The notes: generated by a model from the sequence alone, not told the origin. A DNA stretch of 64,000 nucleotides from Kluyveromyces lactis (GCF_000002515.2 NC_006037.1:682001-746000); one strand, 5' to 3'; positions 1 to 10,050 are shown, counted from the first letter of the stretch. Numbers and translations: made by a program.

Positions 1-56
1 TGGTAGCGGTAATAGACACTAGTGAGAGGTGAACACGGATACACGTTTGATTAACC

Positions 57-1001
57 ATGTCTCAGCTGCTAGAACCTTTACTTTCGGCAGTATTCCTATT
101 CTTTGCGACATTAGGAACGGGGCTTATCCCGGTGATGTACATGAGTAAGCTAGCTGAGAAGGGAGACTCTGGCATGGGGTACTTGAAGTATGTGTCTGAT
201 TTCGGTATTGGTATGTTGTTAGGTACTTCTTGTTTACTAGTGATACCGGAAGGTGTCGAGAAATTCGGTGATAAGGGTGGCCGTGGGTTTGGGATCAGTT
301 TGTTATTGGGATTCATGATTCTATATGGACTAGATAGGTTCTTACATGCACTGCAAGCTGGTCACATCTTAAGTGGTTCGTTTGATGCTTCTGCTGCGCC
401 TGATCCTCTTGAGAGGAATATCGATTTGATCAATCCAAGGAAGACGGTGCCATTTATCTTAACGAACAATATCGTATTCGCGTTGGTAATCCATGCATTC
501 TCTGATGGACTGGCGTTGGGGATTGCCGAATCCTACGATTCGTTGAAATTCGTGATGTTGATCGCCATTATTATACATAAAATTCCTGCGACGCTTTCCT
601 TGACGGGGATTATGATTTCGAAACAGAGATTACCCAAACTACAAGTAATCTCTAATCTTATTGCATTCAGTATATCCACACCGTTCGGGTTGCTATTCGT
701 GATCCTGATGAGATTCGTCAGCAAGGACCTAATCGAGAAAATGAGCGATGGGCTATTGGTTCTGAGCGGTAGTAGTTTATTGTATGCTTCATTGCTTGCG
801 TTGATCTCACCAAGTAAGGACCAGGAACAACAGTTACAGAATGATGGCCCGATCCCAGTGTCGGGTTCTGTTTTAGAGATGGGCGAAGGTGTTACCACTG
901 AAGAGAAAATAGAACAAGAATCACTTCCAGATGTCAGATTGTTACTCTTGGGTATCTTTATCCCGTTAATGATCTCTTTCTTCGCTCCTCATGATAGCTA
1001 A
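57..1001 (+). CDS. ATX2: Golgi manganese transporter of the ZIP family (ATX2-like)
   Basis: The 314-residue product has about eight hydrophobic segments, starting within the first 30 residues. Between them are the histidine- and glycine-bearing helices of ZIP carriers (HAFSDGLALG near residue 147, HKIPATLSL near 173). S. cerevisiae Atx2 (YOR079C) has nearly the same length and acts in Golgi membranes in Mn2+ homeostasis. The start is the first ATG of the frame. It converges with the BUD21 gene, leaving 110 bp for both 3' ends, and the same pair is convergent on S. cerevisiae chr XV. Identification rests on sequence plus synteny; metal specificity is inferred from the family. Confidence 0.93.
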   Translation: MSQLLEPLLSAVFLFFATLGTGLIPVMYMSKLAEKGDSGMGYLKYVSDFGIGMLLGTSCLLVIPEGVEKFGDKGGRGFGISLLLGFMILYGLDRFLHALQAGHILSGSFDASAAPDPLERNIDLINPRKTVPFILTNNIVFALVIHAFSDGLALGIAESYDSLKFVMLIAIIIHKIPATLSLTGIMISKQRLPKLQVISNLIAFSISTPFGLLFVILMRFVSKDLIEKMSDGLLVLSGSSLLYASLLALISPSKDQEQQLQNDGPIPVSGSVLEMGEGVTTEEKIEQESLPDVRLLLLGIFIPLMISFFAPHDS

Positions 1002-1111
1002 AGCCAATCAGGAAACTCCTCTTTTAGATAATACATTATACACGAGACAAATCACATGTATAAAGACCTGTATATTTGAATAGATAGGTACATGTGGGCA
1101 CAAATCCTCTT

Positions 1112-1864
1112 CTATTTACGTTTGAGACTTCTTCTTTTCAACCATTTATCCTTTGATTTCATGACACTGGTTTCCTTTTTTGGAGCCAGTGTCTTAGATA
1201 CCTTCATCGACGATAGCAAGTTCACAGTGACAGGTCCTTTCTGTATTTGGGTCTTTCTCAATTCCCTTAGTGATCTCTTCTTTTGTTTCCGTAATTCTTC
1301 TTTTAGGGCCTGTTCTTCTTCTCTTTGCGCTTCTGCCGAGAAAGTAATATGTTTCGGCGTAGCCTTTGCGAAGGAAGATGCAGATCCACTTTCTAGCTCA
1401 TCAAAGAACTCTTGTGGTAACTCTTCCGGCTCATCATTATCCGAACCCTGCTGCGCTACTAATTGTCGTTCAAACTCTAACATCTTTTCTCTCTGTTTCT
1501 CCTCCTCAGACTCGAGCAGCTTCTTCTTCTTCTCTAGCTGCTGTTGCTTGAACACTTTCTCGTTCTTTCGTCTCTTCTCTCTAGCTGCCTCTTCTTGTAA
1601 CCTTGCAGCCTCTTCTCTTTCCTGAATCCTTTTCTCTATAGCATCTTTCCCACTACTCAAGCCTTCTTCTTCTGGCGCATCGCTATCACTCTCACTCTCA
1701 CTTTCACTTTCACCATTCGCTTCTGCTTTTGTTGGTTTGAGAGCATCTAGGGTAGAGTTGCCCTCATCAGCTGTATGGAATGAATCATCCGCATCATCAT
1801 CGAACTTCAAGTGTCTCTTCGCTACCAGTGCAGCACCAGAACCTAGAACTTTCTTCAAACCCAT
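1112..1864 (-). CDS. BUD21: U3 snoRNP/SSU processome component Bud21 (Utp16)
   Basis: The 250-residue protein is highly charged. It has a serine/glutamate/aspartate-rich N-terminal third (a Ser-Glu run near residue 50), a long lysine/glutamate coiled coil (about residues 80-140) and a basic C-terminus (KDKWLKRRSLKRK). Such low-complexity nucleolar proteins are hard to recognise alone, but position between ATX2 and RTS2 matches BUD21 (YOR078W), a small-subunit processome protein needed for 18S rRNA maturation. Its promoter carries a PAC element next to an RRPE-like box, the usual pair for ribosome biogenesis genes, which supports the call. The yeast orthologue is slightly shorter (214 residues, from memory). 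Confidence 0.85.
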   Translation of the reverse strand: MGLKKVLGSGAALVAKRHLKFDDDADDSFHTADEGNSTLDALKPTKAEANGESESESESDSDAPEEEGLSSGKDAIEKRIQEREEAARLQEEAAREKRRKNEKVFKQQQLEKKKKLLESEEEKQREKMLEFERQLVAQQGSDNDEPEELPQEFFDELESGSASSFAKATPKHITFSAEAQREEEQALKEELRKQKKRSLRELRKTQIQKGPVTVNLLSSMKVSKTLAPKKETSVMKSKDKWLKRRSLKRK

Positions 1865-1970
1865 TGTTATATTTCTCAGTAAACTCTTGCCACTTGTCTA
1901 ATCCAATGCACAATTGAACAGAAACACTGACAGAACGGTAACACGACCTGCTTCATGGACTAGTTCCAGT

Positions 1971-2049
1971 GGTTCATCTCATCTCATCTCATCGCTTTGT
2001 CCAAATTTTTCACTTCGAAAAGAAATGATACGTAAATAGAGGTCACGTG
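1971..2049 (-). promoter_or_regulatory. PAC + RRPE + Cbf1 sites in the BUD21 promoter
   Basis: Read towards BUD21, GCGATGAG (1988-1995) is the PAC core and runs into further GATGA pentamers back to 1975. TGAAAAATTT (2003-2012) is RRPE-like, and CACGTG at 2044-2049 is a Cbf1 E-box. PAC and RRPE act together in ribosome biogenesis promoters (known for Dot6/Tod6 and Stb3). All lie within 190 bp of the BUD21 ATG. The rest of 1865-2222 shows no other feature. Confidence 0.7.
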
Positions 2050-2222
2050 CTGAAGATTTTGTTCCTGACACTGGACTACGAGTAGAATGCTCATCACCCG
2101 TTAACGGACTGTGCTGTGTATTGGCTGGTTCTGGTGCTATTTGTTGGTTAGATTATATCAATTTATATCAACTTTATTGCTATGCTAATGGTATTTAATG
2201 TGTAGCTTGCAGTACTGAAACA

Positions 2223-3041
2223 TCATGACACTTTAAACTCAATATCACAGAACTGGGTACCAAAAAGCATTCTTGCCACGTCTGTACCCATTATCCAGCA
2301 TATACATGCCTTTATAATAACCAAGAGATATGATCTACCAGTTCCTGTTACTAAAGAATATATTATCCCAATGACACAGATGGTGATTAGGATATAAGTT
2401 ATGATGACAGGATATCTTGCGTATAGCATTTGCAAGAACCGACTTAACGGACTGGTAAATGGTGATTCCCTGGATGGGGGAATTGAGGGTGACTGCACGG
2501 GGTCGCCTGAACATGGCTGATCGCTTGATGGTGGTGGTATTGGAATTGGCAACGAGGGTGTTGACCAGCAATGTATCTGTGCAGTGGGGTTGGACTCTGG
2601 GGAAATTGTTTGGTATGTTGTCAAATCAGGCAACTGTGATTCTAGTAGCGGTGACGATTCCTCCGCGACGCCGATATGACCCTTTTCTAAATCGCTGGCA
2701 TTATATACCAAAGAGTCACTAACATTTCCATCAGGTAATGGTCCTACTATTATCCTAGTTGGTGTGCTGATTGGAACAGACTCCGGATGTGGTGAAGATT
2801 CCACAATGCGGACAGATTTATTCTCATGTTCGTGCGTGCCATCAACAGGTCTTAATATAGACTTGATTGGTATGGGAGTGCTGCTTTTCTGGCTACTGCT
2901 CTCACCGGATTGCATTGGTGGGTCCAGTTGTTTGGGTTTAGGTTTGGGTTTGGGTTTAGGTTTCGCTGCTGAAGCTGGTGCGTAAGTGATTGGTTTATTT
3001 CGACGTTTAGGCGAAAACCGCTTATTCAATAAGCTCTTCAT
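2223..3041 (-). CDS. Unassigned proline-rich protein with C-terminal membrane segments
   Basis: This 272-residue ORF starts with ATG and is not a shadow of another gene. The N-terminus is basic, followed by a KPKPKPKPK tract near residue 27. A long Ser/Pro-rich linker spans about 40-205. Two hydrophobic stretches (about 211-233, YPVIITYILITICVIGIIYS, and 238-258) suggest a tail-anchored or hairpin membrane protein facing the cytosol. I recognise no family and know no S. cerevisiae orthologue between BUD21 and TVP38, so it may be Kluyveromyces-specific or a gene lost after genome duplication. The complementary strand of the KP tract reads GGTTTAGG-like, an effect of codon choice. Confidence 0.6.
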   Translation of the reverse strand: MKSLLNKRFSPKRRNKPITYAPASAAKPKPKPKPKPKQLDPPMQSGESSSQKSSTPIPIKSILRPVDGTHEHENKSVRIVESSPHPESVPISTPTRIIVGPLPDGNVSDSLVYNASDLEKGHIGVAEESSPLLESQLPDLTTYQTISPESNPTAQIHCWSTPSLPIPIPPPSSDQPCSGDPVQSPSIPPSRESPFTSPLSRFLQMLYARYPVIITYILITICVIGIIYSLVTGTGRSYLLVIIKACICWIMGTDVARMLFGTQFCDIEFKVS

Positions 3042-3695
3042 ATGATTTAGCTCTGTACAGTAGAAGCTGACGTTCTCTCTAAATATCTAGATTCAGATCT
3101 CGACCTTGAACGGTTGGAGAACGTCTTATGTCGTGTTCTCTATTAAAACGTTTGTGGCTGGGATCTAAATTCAGTTCAATTTGACGTCTGGAAAACTGAC
3201 ACAAGGAATTACCGGCGATTGAACAGCCGTGTCACTTCAAAATCGGGGGTTTAGTAGGGTGTAACCATCTGTAACAACAGGACAGCTATCTTGGAGAGCC
3301 CGTGCTTCTAAGTGCATCGCTCTGTGTTTTCTCTTGTGAGGTGGTATCATTTATTGCAATATAGGATGAATATCACGTGACCATAAGGTCTCCGGTTAAA
3401 GGTGATCTAGATATATTGACCGTCAATATGATCACACAGGTTGTAACACCAGTTCCGTGCATTCTTCTGCTCTAACTAAGAAAGGTTGTAGTTCACTTCA
3501 GGGACGGTTAGAAACCAACTCTTTCCATCGTATCCTTCATTATTCACAACTCCGCCACTATATTACAAAACATTTAATTAATTCATCAAAGAGATTAACA
3601 CTTTGAACACTGTATATCTGGAAATCAGAGAAACATATGCTGTTGTCAAGCCTCTTAGTGTCGGTAAAGACTCAAGGTCAATTGATACTAGTATA
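3042..3695. promoter_or_regulatory. Divergent promoter region with Cbf1 site (TVP38 side)
   Basis: This 654-bp region separates two divergent genes. CACGTG at 3374-3379 (TATCACGTGACC) is a good Cbf1 E-box. The frame of TVP38 stays open upstream to about 3603 but has no earlier in-frame ATG. I see no RNA gene, repeat or further ORF. Confidence 0.5.
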
Positions 3696-4613
3696 ATGGC
3701 TGATCTTTACGAGGCTAGAGTTAGTTCTGGCGGTTTGTCGAGGCCTTCAGACACGGATTTTTTGGATAGTAACGACAACTTTGATGATTTGGACGATGAC
3801 TTCCTTGACATATACAACTTGAGCTGGAGGCAACGTATTGTTCAACATGGGAAACGGCATTTAAGAAATGGCAAGGATAAGTTTAATGCGTTGAGCAGAC
3901 GAAAGAAGGCTCTTGTGGTGTTTTTAGGGGTCCTTGAAATCATATTAATCTTTATCACAGTAGTTAAAAGGGAAGCGATAATGAAAGGGTTGGTGGATGC
4001 CTCTAATGATCTGAGACAGAAATGGTACACACCTCTAGTTCTAATGCTACTTATATTAGCGGTTTCGTTCCCGCCATTGATCGGATACTCATTTTTATCT
4101 CTCTCTACAGGTTTGATCTATGGGCTTTCCTTCAAGGGTTGGTTCATTCTTGCCATGTCCACTGTGATTGGATCAGTTCTCTCATTCACAGTATTCCAGA
4201 GATTGTTGCATTCCCATGCTGAGAGATTGATCAGAATGAATCCCAAATTAGAAGCTGTATCATCGGTATTACAAGGTAATGACAGCTATTGGATGATTGC
4301 TCTTATTAGACTTTGTCCGTTCCCATATTCTTTCATTAACGGTGCGATAGCTGGTATTTATGGAATCTCAATCAAGAACTTTGCCATTGCTAACATCATC
4401 ACCACACCAAAAGCGGTTATTTATCTCTTCGTTGGTGAAAGGCTCAAAAACATGGGAGAAACAGACTCGGGTTCTACAAGGTTAATCAATTTCATCTCTA
4501 TTCTATTGGCTAATGGATTTTTAATATTAACAACGTGGTTCCTCTATTACAGATTCAAAAAGAGATACTTAGAACTACAATCTGAACAGCAAAACTCTTT
4601 TGACATCTTTTAG
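3696..4613 (+). CDS. TVP38: Golgi membrane protein Tvp38 (DedA/VTT family)
   Basis: The product is 305 residues from the ATG at 3696 (MADLYEARV). The frame is open further upstream, but only non-ATG codons precede it. After an acidic N-terminus (DFLDSNDNFDDLDDDF) come several hydrophobic helices and the VTT/DedA core, with LSTGLIYG and the FPYSFINGAIAGIYGIS re-entrant motif near residue 210. S. cerevisiae Tvp38 (YKR088C) is found with Tlg2-containing late Golgi vesicles; the family is linked to lipid scrambling. It is convergent with RTS2 (124 bp apart). Family certain; orthology supported by neighbouring OMA1 and PRP16. Confidence 0.92.
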   Translation: MADLYEARVSSGGLSRPSDTDFLDSNDNFDDLDDDFLDIYNLSWRQRIVQHGKRHLRNGKDKFNALSRRKKALVVFLGVLEIILIFITVVKREAIMKGLVDASNDLRQKWYTPLVLMLLILAVSFPPLIGYSFLSLSTGLIYGLSFKGWFILAMSTVIGSVLSFTVFQRLLHSHAERLIRMNPKLEAVSSVLQGNDSYWMIALIRLCPFPYSFINGAIAGIYGISIKNFAIANIITTPKAVIYLFVGERLKNMGETDSGSTRLINFISILLANGFLILTTWFLYYRFKKRYLELQSEQQNSFDIF

Positions 4614-4737
4614 AAAGAACGGCCCAAACGTGAGTTATATCTTGTATTATTCGCAAACAAAGTTGCAATGCTACGTGTGTAGCGCGGTATATACTTCAAT
4701 GAACGGTCCCCATTAATATTACATATATATAAGTGCC

Positions 4738-5457
4738 TCATTTCGTTGGCTTGAAAACATTTTTGAGCTTCTTTTTCGGTTTCTTCTTAGTCACCTTCGA
4801 TGTGGATACTGTTAGATTTATAGGTCCATCTCTTATATTGGCTTTTATTTCCTCTTCTTCTTCTTCTTCTTCCTTTTGACCCGATTTGACTTCTTCAGCG
4901 TTGGCCTTCTCGATTTGTTTCTCCAAGAGCCTTAGCTTAATCTCTTGGTCACTACGTTCGGCTTGTTTCAATGACTCTATTTGTTTCTTCCGTATCATAT
5001 TTGGTGAAGACGAGTCGATATAACTTATCATAAACCGTCCTGGGTCTGTATCGCTAGTAAGCTCATCTATTCCATGGATCCGTACTTTCCCCCCCTGGCT
5101 TAAATGTTGTATAAATCGCGTCAATGATGTGAATCTCGTAGCGTTCATATGGACATGGTCTTTGTCCTGAATAAACTCATTGTAGAACTTATTAGCTTCC
5201 ACTTTCTTCTCACCGTGCATAAGCCGTAGCAATCGAAGGAAATCCTTCTCAAACTGAACCGTATACTCTTCAATATCCTTATGAGTCACTTTACTAAGCT
5301 TCTGCAAGTGAGATGGCGACTTAGAATGCGATTTGAACCCATTCTCGTCTCGACATTGTTTCTGACATATCTGACAATAGAATCGAAGCTTCTGCAAACC
5401 TCTCATCTTCATCTGCTTGTTCAAAAACGAAGCACTACCAACATCTCCGGATACCAT
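4738..5457 (-). CDS. RTS2: KIN17-like zinc-finger protein Rts2
   Basis: The 239-residue protein has near its start the KIN17 signature: GLQKLRFYCQICQKQCRDENGF, cut here to its core YCQICQKQC, with CxxC and HxxxxxxH ligands (HSKSPSH) of a C2H2-type finger. A winged-helix-like KIN17 core follows (FYNEFIQDKDHVHMNAT, FTSLTRFIQHL). The C-terminus has an acidic run (EEEEEEEEI) and basic tail. KIN17 proteins bind DNA and RNA and associate with replication and splicing; yeast Rts2 (YOR077W) is barely characterised. The chosen start adds only 18 residues before the family core. A PAC element lies about 100 bp upstream. Confidence 0.9.
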   Translation of the reverse strand: MVSGDVGSASFLNKQMKMRGLQKLRFYCQICQKQCRDENGFKSHSKSPSHLQKLSKVTHKDIEEYTVQFEKDFLRLLRLMHGEKKVEANKFYNEFIQDKDHVHMNATRFTSLTRFIQHLSQGGKVRIHGIDELTSDTDPGRFMISYIDSSSPNMIRKKQIESLKQAERSDQEIKLRLLEKQIEKANAEEVKSGQKEEEEEEEEIKANIRDGPINLTVSTSKVTKKKPKKKLKNVFKPTK

Positions 5458-5545
5458 GGTGTCTGGCTTACGATCTTACTATAGTCTGATATTCCCTAAA
5501 CACCTCTATGCTTCTAGGATTCTAGAATCTTTGCGTCTTGTATTT

Positions 5546-5561
5546 CATCTCATCTCATCGC
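5546..5561 (-). promoter_or_regulatory. PAC element extended by GATGA units (RTS2 promoter)
   Basis: Towards RTS2 the strand reads GCGATGAGATGAGATGA, a PAC core followed by two more GATGA pentamers. It lies about 90-105 bp before the RTS2 ATG, suggesting co-regulation with ribosome biogenesis genes. It is similar to the repeat upstream of BUD21. Confidence 0.6.
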
Positions 5562-5734
5562 ATGGACTGAAGATATGTATCTGCATTTTAAAGCTTTGAG
5601 GACTTTACTAACTCCAACCTTTAGACAATTTATAAAATAAAAAGATGGATAAGTAACATATATAGTACCCTGATTAAACCTCCAACCTTGTGGTATCTGA
5701 TTACTGTTGGTACAATTCATAATAGTTTCAACTG

Positions 5735-6772
5735 ATGTTCAAGAACGTTTTCAGCCGTCTTTTAAGACCTCAGGCTAGATTTTACAATACTCCGATTCCA
5801 AGAGTCACTTATAAAAGATTCAATGGCCGCACAGGAAACTCATTCACACAGCTGTTATTCGACAAAACCTCGAGGAAATACCTCGCTATAGTGTTTGGTA
5901 CCGGATCGTTATTCTATTTGACTCATTTAGAAGAGGCTCCTGTTACCGCGAGAACAAGGTTTATCTGGTTGCCAAGGTCACTTGAACTCAAGATTGGCCA
6001 ATACACTTACAACTCGGTTCTTAGTGAGACTAAGGGGAAAATCCTACCGGAATCGCATCCATTAACGAGGAAAGTGACCAAGATTTTCCACCGGATTGTG
6101 GAGGCTGCTGAGCACGATCCAAGTGTGGATCAAAGCCTGTTGAAAGATGTTCAATGGAAAATTCATATTGTCAATGATCCAAGAGCACCACCTAATGCAT
6201 TTGTGCTTCCAGGTGGTAAAGTGTTTGTCTTCAGCAACATCTTACCGATATGTCAGAATGAGGATGGGTTAGCTACGGTCTTATCTCATGAATTTGCTCA
6301 TCAGCTTGCCAGACACACAGCAGAAAACCTTTCAAAGGCCCCGGCCTACTCTATTCTGGGAGCATTGATATATGCAGTCACCGGATTAGATGGGATCAAC
6401 AGACTTCTAGTAGATGGGTTGGTCAGAATGCCAGCTTCGAGGGAAATGGAAACTGAGGCTGATTATATTGGATTGATGGTTATGTCTCGTGCATGTTTCC
6501 ATCCAGAAGAGTCCCTTAAAGTATGGCAACGTATGGCAGCCATGGAGGAACAACAAAAGCGTCGCGGTATGGTGAATGTGGAATTCTTATCCACTCATCC
6601 AGCAACCACAAGAAGAATTGAGAACATGGCCAAATGGTTGCCAAAGTCTCAAGAGTTGTACTCTCAAGCCAACTGTGGCAATTTCGGAGGATTTTACAAC
6701 TCGTTCCAAGATGCTTTTGGGTACGGTAACTCTGTCTCCCCTGAACCCAGAATCACTGTTTGGGGTATCTGA
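5735..6772 (+). CDS. OMA1: Mitochondrial inner-membrane metalloprotease Oma1
   Basis: The 345-residue product opens with a basic presequence (MFKNVFSRLLRPQARF), then a membrane segment around residues 47-62 (YLAIVFGTGSLFYLTHL). The M48 zinc protease core follows: HEFAH near residue 186 (HExxH) and the downstream glutamate in EMETEADYIGL. Oma1 (YKR087C) degrades damaged inner-membrane proteins and overlaps with the m-AAA protease in quality control. All catalytic residues appear intact and the length equals the yeast orthologue (345). Divergent from RTS2 and convergent with PRP16 (83 bp between stops). Confidence 0.96.
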   Translation: MFKNVFSRLLRPQARFYNTPIPRVTYKRFNGRTGNSFTQLLFDKTSRKYLAIVFGTGSLFYLTHLEEAPVTARTRFIWLPRSLELKIGQYTYNSVLSETKGKILPESHPLTRKVTKIFHRIVEAAEHDPSVDQSLLKDVQWKIHIVNDPRAPPNAFVLPGGKVFVFSNILPICQNEDGLATVLSHEFAHQLARHTAENLSKAPAYSILGALIYAVTGLDGINRLLVDGLVRMPASREMETEADYIGLMVMSRACFHPEESLKVWQRMAAMEEQQKRRGMVNVEFLSTHPATTRRIENMAKWLPKSQELYSQANCGNFGGFYNSFQDAFGYGNSVSPEPRITVWGI

Positions 6773-6855
6773 TATGCTTTAAAGTTCAACAACTGTTCAA
6801 TTACATGTACAAAGATGTATATATTCGTCGGTCGGTCAATTATTAATATATACTA

Positions 6856-9800
6856 CTAGAAAGGTCTTCTTCTTTTTATTCCAATCCTAACCGCAGGCTG
6901 TTCCTGACGTTCATTGGTTGTCCTTCTCATTTCTATACTGTTCGTCTTATTTAAAGCAGCAGAAGATTTGTCGGTTTCTAGACGTTCCAATTTATCCTTT
7001 GCATTAAGCCTTAGTTTCTCAATTTGAAGATCAATTTTGTCCTGGTGGTCCTGATCATCGTTATTCAGAGAAGAGTTTAGTCCGAACTGATAGGATTGTT
7101 CTTTTCGTCTCTTTATATGATAGAAAATACCACTGTATTCCATCAACCATAATGGGTCGACAGCTGTCACGACATTTATATATTCCTTTGTAGTCATCAA
7201 AAGTTCATGATAGACGACATACGCTGGAAGGTCACCAAGACCAAATAAAGCACTTGTTGGATGTACTTTGAGATCCATCCCTGTTTTTAAATGAACATAT
7301 TTGCCTAACCCTGATAGTTTGGCAGTCTGTTGGATGTAACCGGTGCATAGACATTTTCTTATTGGAGCCCAGTCTGACCCAGAAGAAGCCATCGGTAAAT
7401 TCAATTTTCTTATCACATAGAGTAACTGTTCTCGAATGTCTTTAGCTCTTTGGAGAGATCTGAATTGTAAGAAGCGTGAATTACACCAATGGGCAGAATA
7501 TCTGTTGGCTTTCCATTGAGCATACACGTTAAGTAGGGTCAAATGATCTGATTCAGGGATGAAAAACCGGCTTCTGGCTTGGTCAGATTCTTCTTCACGT
7601 TCCTTCGGCCTATAGAAGACAGACGGAACCGAAAGCATAGATACAATCGTTAACATCTCTTCGGTACAGCCATATTGTGATGCACTTATTAGTACCCTGG
7701 AAAGAAAGGGCTGTAAAGGGAAGGCACCCATCAGTCTGCCTAATTTAGTTAGATGACCGAAGTTGTCCAAAGCTTCTAAGGCCCAAAGATCGTACAACGA
7801 TGTCATTAGATTCTGCGATGGCGGTGGATCAATGAAAGGGAATTTCGATAAGTTGTTGATATTCAACGATTTCAACTGCAAGAGTGTATTTGCCAAATTT
7901 GTCCTTTGAATTTCTGGGATGGCCTGAGGATACATATCTTCCATCGCTGAATCATGAGTGAAAAGTCTATATGCGATACCAGGGCCCGTACGACCAGCCC
8001 TTCCTGACCGTTGATTAGCATTTGCAAGTGAGATGGGTGTGATTCGCAAACTATCAAGGCCGATTTTCGGATTATACACCTTCAATTTGGAGTACCCACA
8101 ATCTATGACATATTTAATACCGTCAACTGTCAATGATGTTTCAGCAATATTTGTGGCAACAACAATCTTTCTAACGTTTTGTTCTTGTCTTTGAAATATC
8201 CTTCCTTGTACATCTGCAGGTAACGACGAGTAAATTGGAAGAACTTGAACATCCGCTAATTGCTCCTCATAATTTGCCCCGTATTTTTTAGTATAGATCT
8301 CAGTTAAGCGTTCGATGATGGTAGAACAAGTTGCTTCAATATCTTCTTGACCAGTCATAAATATCAAGATATCTCCATTTGAAATTGGTGTAGATAAATG
8401 TATATCTAAAGCTTTTTGAACAGCAGATTCAACGTAATCAGGTACTGGATGGTTAGTGTAAATGATTTCGACGGGGAAAGTTTTTCCCGGTATGAAATAT
8501 TGTGGCGCATTACCAAAGAATTGGGAGAACTTATCTGCATTCATTGTTGCCGATGTCACGACAAGTTTTAAATCGTGTCTTCGAGCTAATAATGTTTTGA
8601 AGATCCCTAGGAGCACATCGGTGTTCAAAGATCGTTCATGAGCTTCGTCCATTATAATACATGAATATTTCTCAAGCAACGGATCTATCATTGCCTCCCT
8701 AAGGAGTATACCGTCGGTCATAAACTTGATTTTTGTTGAATCCGAAGTCTGATCTTCGAATCTGATTGAGTATCCAACTTTAACACCAATTGGGGTATCC
8801 ATTTCTTTGGAAACTCTTTCAGCAACCGATACAGCTGCTACTCTTCTTGGCTGTGTACATCCAATCATTCTACCATTTGCAGTGAAACCGTCTTCGTAGA
8901 GGAATTGTGCTAATTGTGTTGTTTTACCTGAACCCGTTTCACCAATAACCACAGTAATCTGGTTATCTCTAATATGGCGCATTAAGTCGTGTCGTACTTT
9001 ATAAGCGGGTAAAGACCTTCTCACTGCTTGTATTTCTTCAAAGCTCTGCTCTTTTTCTTTTATAGCAATGGGCTGATTAGGTTGCTTAGTTTGCGCGTCA
9101 GTTGAACTATCTTGTTTTACTCCTAGAACTTTACCTAAGGCGCTACCTTTTAGCTCGGTAGCGTTCTGAGATTTAGATTTTCTATCTCTATGAATCCTCC
9201 TCATCGCTACAAGCTTGCTGCCTCTCCTTGCATTAATAGAAAAGTCGCTCTCAGGGTTTCTTATCGGATCTGCTATTCCCTTATTTGCATTTGAAGACAT
9301 ATCCAAAGCACCCACTATCGCAAGCTCTCCTGACTGGTCATGGAAATCAAGTAAAAACGGAGGAATAATGGTTTTACGCTCATTCAACGATAAGGAAGTT
9401 AATTGGATTTCAGGTTCATTCAAGTCAAGCTCTCTGTCGCCGCCTTCGTACGGATCTTGCTGAGCTGGTATATATTCATCATCGTGAATGACGTTATCAA
9501 AATCATCATCATTATCGTACCAATTTCTATCTTGTGCAGTAAAATCCTTGGCGTCCTTTATATCTTCCACATCACTACCTTCTGCATCGATAAGTGTGCC
9601 TTTGGTCGCTTCTTCTTTTTTTACCATGACCACTGGTTCAGTGTTTTCTGAAAACTCATTCAATTTTGCTGCAGTTTGCTTCGTAATACGTTTCAAAGTC
9701 AAAGGCTTGTTGAATTTTGGTTTCACTTGTACCTTCACAGTAGAAAGCTCATCTTCATCGTCGTCTTCCTTGTCATCCAACGGAAGTTTAACCACAAATT

Positions 9801-10050
9801 TTTTCCTTATGGTTCTTGCTGGAACAGCCGCTGATTCTGGCTTTGGAGACTGCTTATGTGCCTGTAATTTTTCAAAAAGTTGCTTCAAAAACTCATCTTT
9901 GCCCTTAAATTTCCCCAAAGCCTTAGCACCCCCGATGAACTTGTTTACATCCTTATGAATACGTGCAATCTGCCTTAAAGTCTCAACAAACTTCTCTGTC
10001 ACTCTTGATTCCGTATTCTGTTGAATCCATTCTTGAAGTTCTGCATTCAT
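6856..10050 (-). CDS. PRP16: DEAH-box spliceosomal ATPase Prp16
   Basis: The 1064-residue product matches Prp16 (YKR086W, about 1071) in length and order of parts. A divergent N-terminal region of about 340 residues rich in acidic and basic stretches precedes the helicase. Motifs seen: GETGSGKTT (motif I, near 369), DEAHER (II, near 467), TSATMNADKF (III) and QRSGRAGRTGPG (VI), then winged-helix, ratchet and OB regions. Prp16 remodels the spliceosome after the first catalytic step and proofreads branch-point use. That role is relevant to the two intron-containing genes in this window. No truncation is visible. Confidence 0.97.
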   Translation of the reverse strand: MNAELQEWIQQNTESRVTEKFVETLRQIARIHKDVNKFIGGAKALGKFKGKDEFLKQLFEKLQAHKQSPKPESAAVPARTIRKKFVVKLPLDDKEDDDEDELSTVKVQVKPKFNKPLTLKRITKQTAAKLNEFSENTEPVVMVKKEEATKGTLIDAEGSDVEDIKDAKDFTAQDRNWYDNDDDFDNVIHDDEYIPAQQDPYEGGDRELDLNEPEIQLTSLSLNERKTIIPPFLLDFHDQSGELAIVGALDMSSNANKGIADPIRNPESDFSINARRGSKLVAMRRIHRDRKSKSQNATELKGSALGKVLGVKQDSSTDAQTKQPNQPIAIKEKEQSFEEIQAVRRSLPAYKVRHDLMRHIRDNQITVVIGETGSGKTTQLAQFLYEDGFTANGRMIGCTQPRRVAAVSVAERVSKEMDTPIGVKVGYSIRFEDQTSDSTKIKFMTDGILLREAMIDPLLEKYSCIIMDEAHERSLNTDVLLGIFKTLLARRHDLKLVVTSATMNADKFSQFFGNAPQYFIPGKTFPVEIIYTNHPVPDYVESAVQKALDIHLSTPISNGDILIFMTGQEDIEATCSTIIERLTEIYTKKYGANYEEQLADVQVLPIYSSLPADVQGRIFQRQEQNVRKIVVATNIAETSLTVDGIKYVIDCGYSKLKVYNPKIGLDSLRITPISLANANQRSGRAGRTGPGIAYRLFTHDSAMEDMYPQAIPEIQRTNLANTLLQLKSLNINNLSKFPFIDPPPSQNLMTSLYDLWALEALDNFGHLTKLGRLMGAFPLQPFLSRVLISASQYGCTEEMLTIVSMLSVPSVFYRPKEREEESDQARSRFFIPESDHLTLLNVYAQWKANRYSAHWCNSRFLQFRSLQRAKDIREQLLYVIRKLNLPMASSGSDWAPIRKCLCTGYIQQTAKLSGLGKYVHLKTGMDLKVHPTSALFGLGDLPAYVVYHELLMTTKEYINVVTAVDPLWLMEYSGIFYHIKRRKEQSYQFGLNSSLNNDDQDHQDKIDLQIEKLRLNAKDKLERLETDKSSAALNKTNSIEMRRTTNERQEQPAVRIGIKRRRPF

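Noticed and set aside
2930-2970. GGTTTAGGTTTGGG-like telomere-type repeat
   Set aside because: It is the reverse strand of KP codons in the proline-rich ORF. K. lactis telomeres use a different 25-bp repeat.
3603-3695. Upstream extension of TVP38
   Set aside because: Open frame but begins at TTG; first in-frame ATG is 3696.
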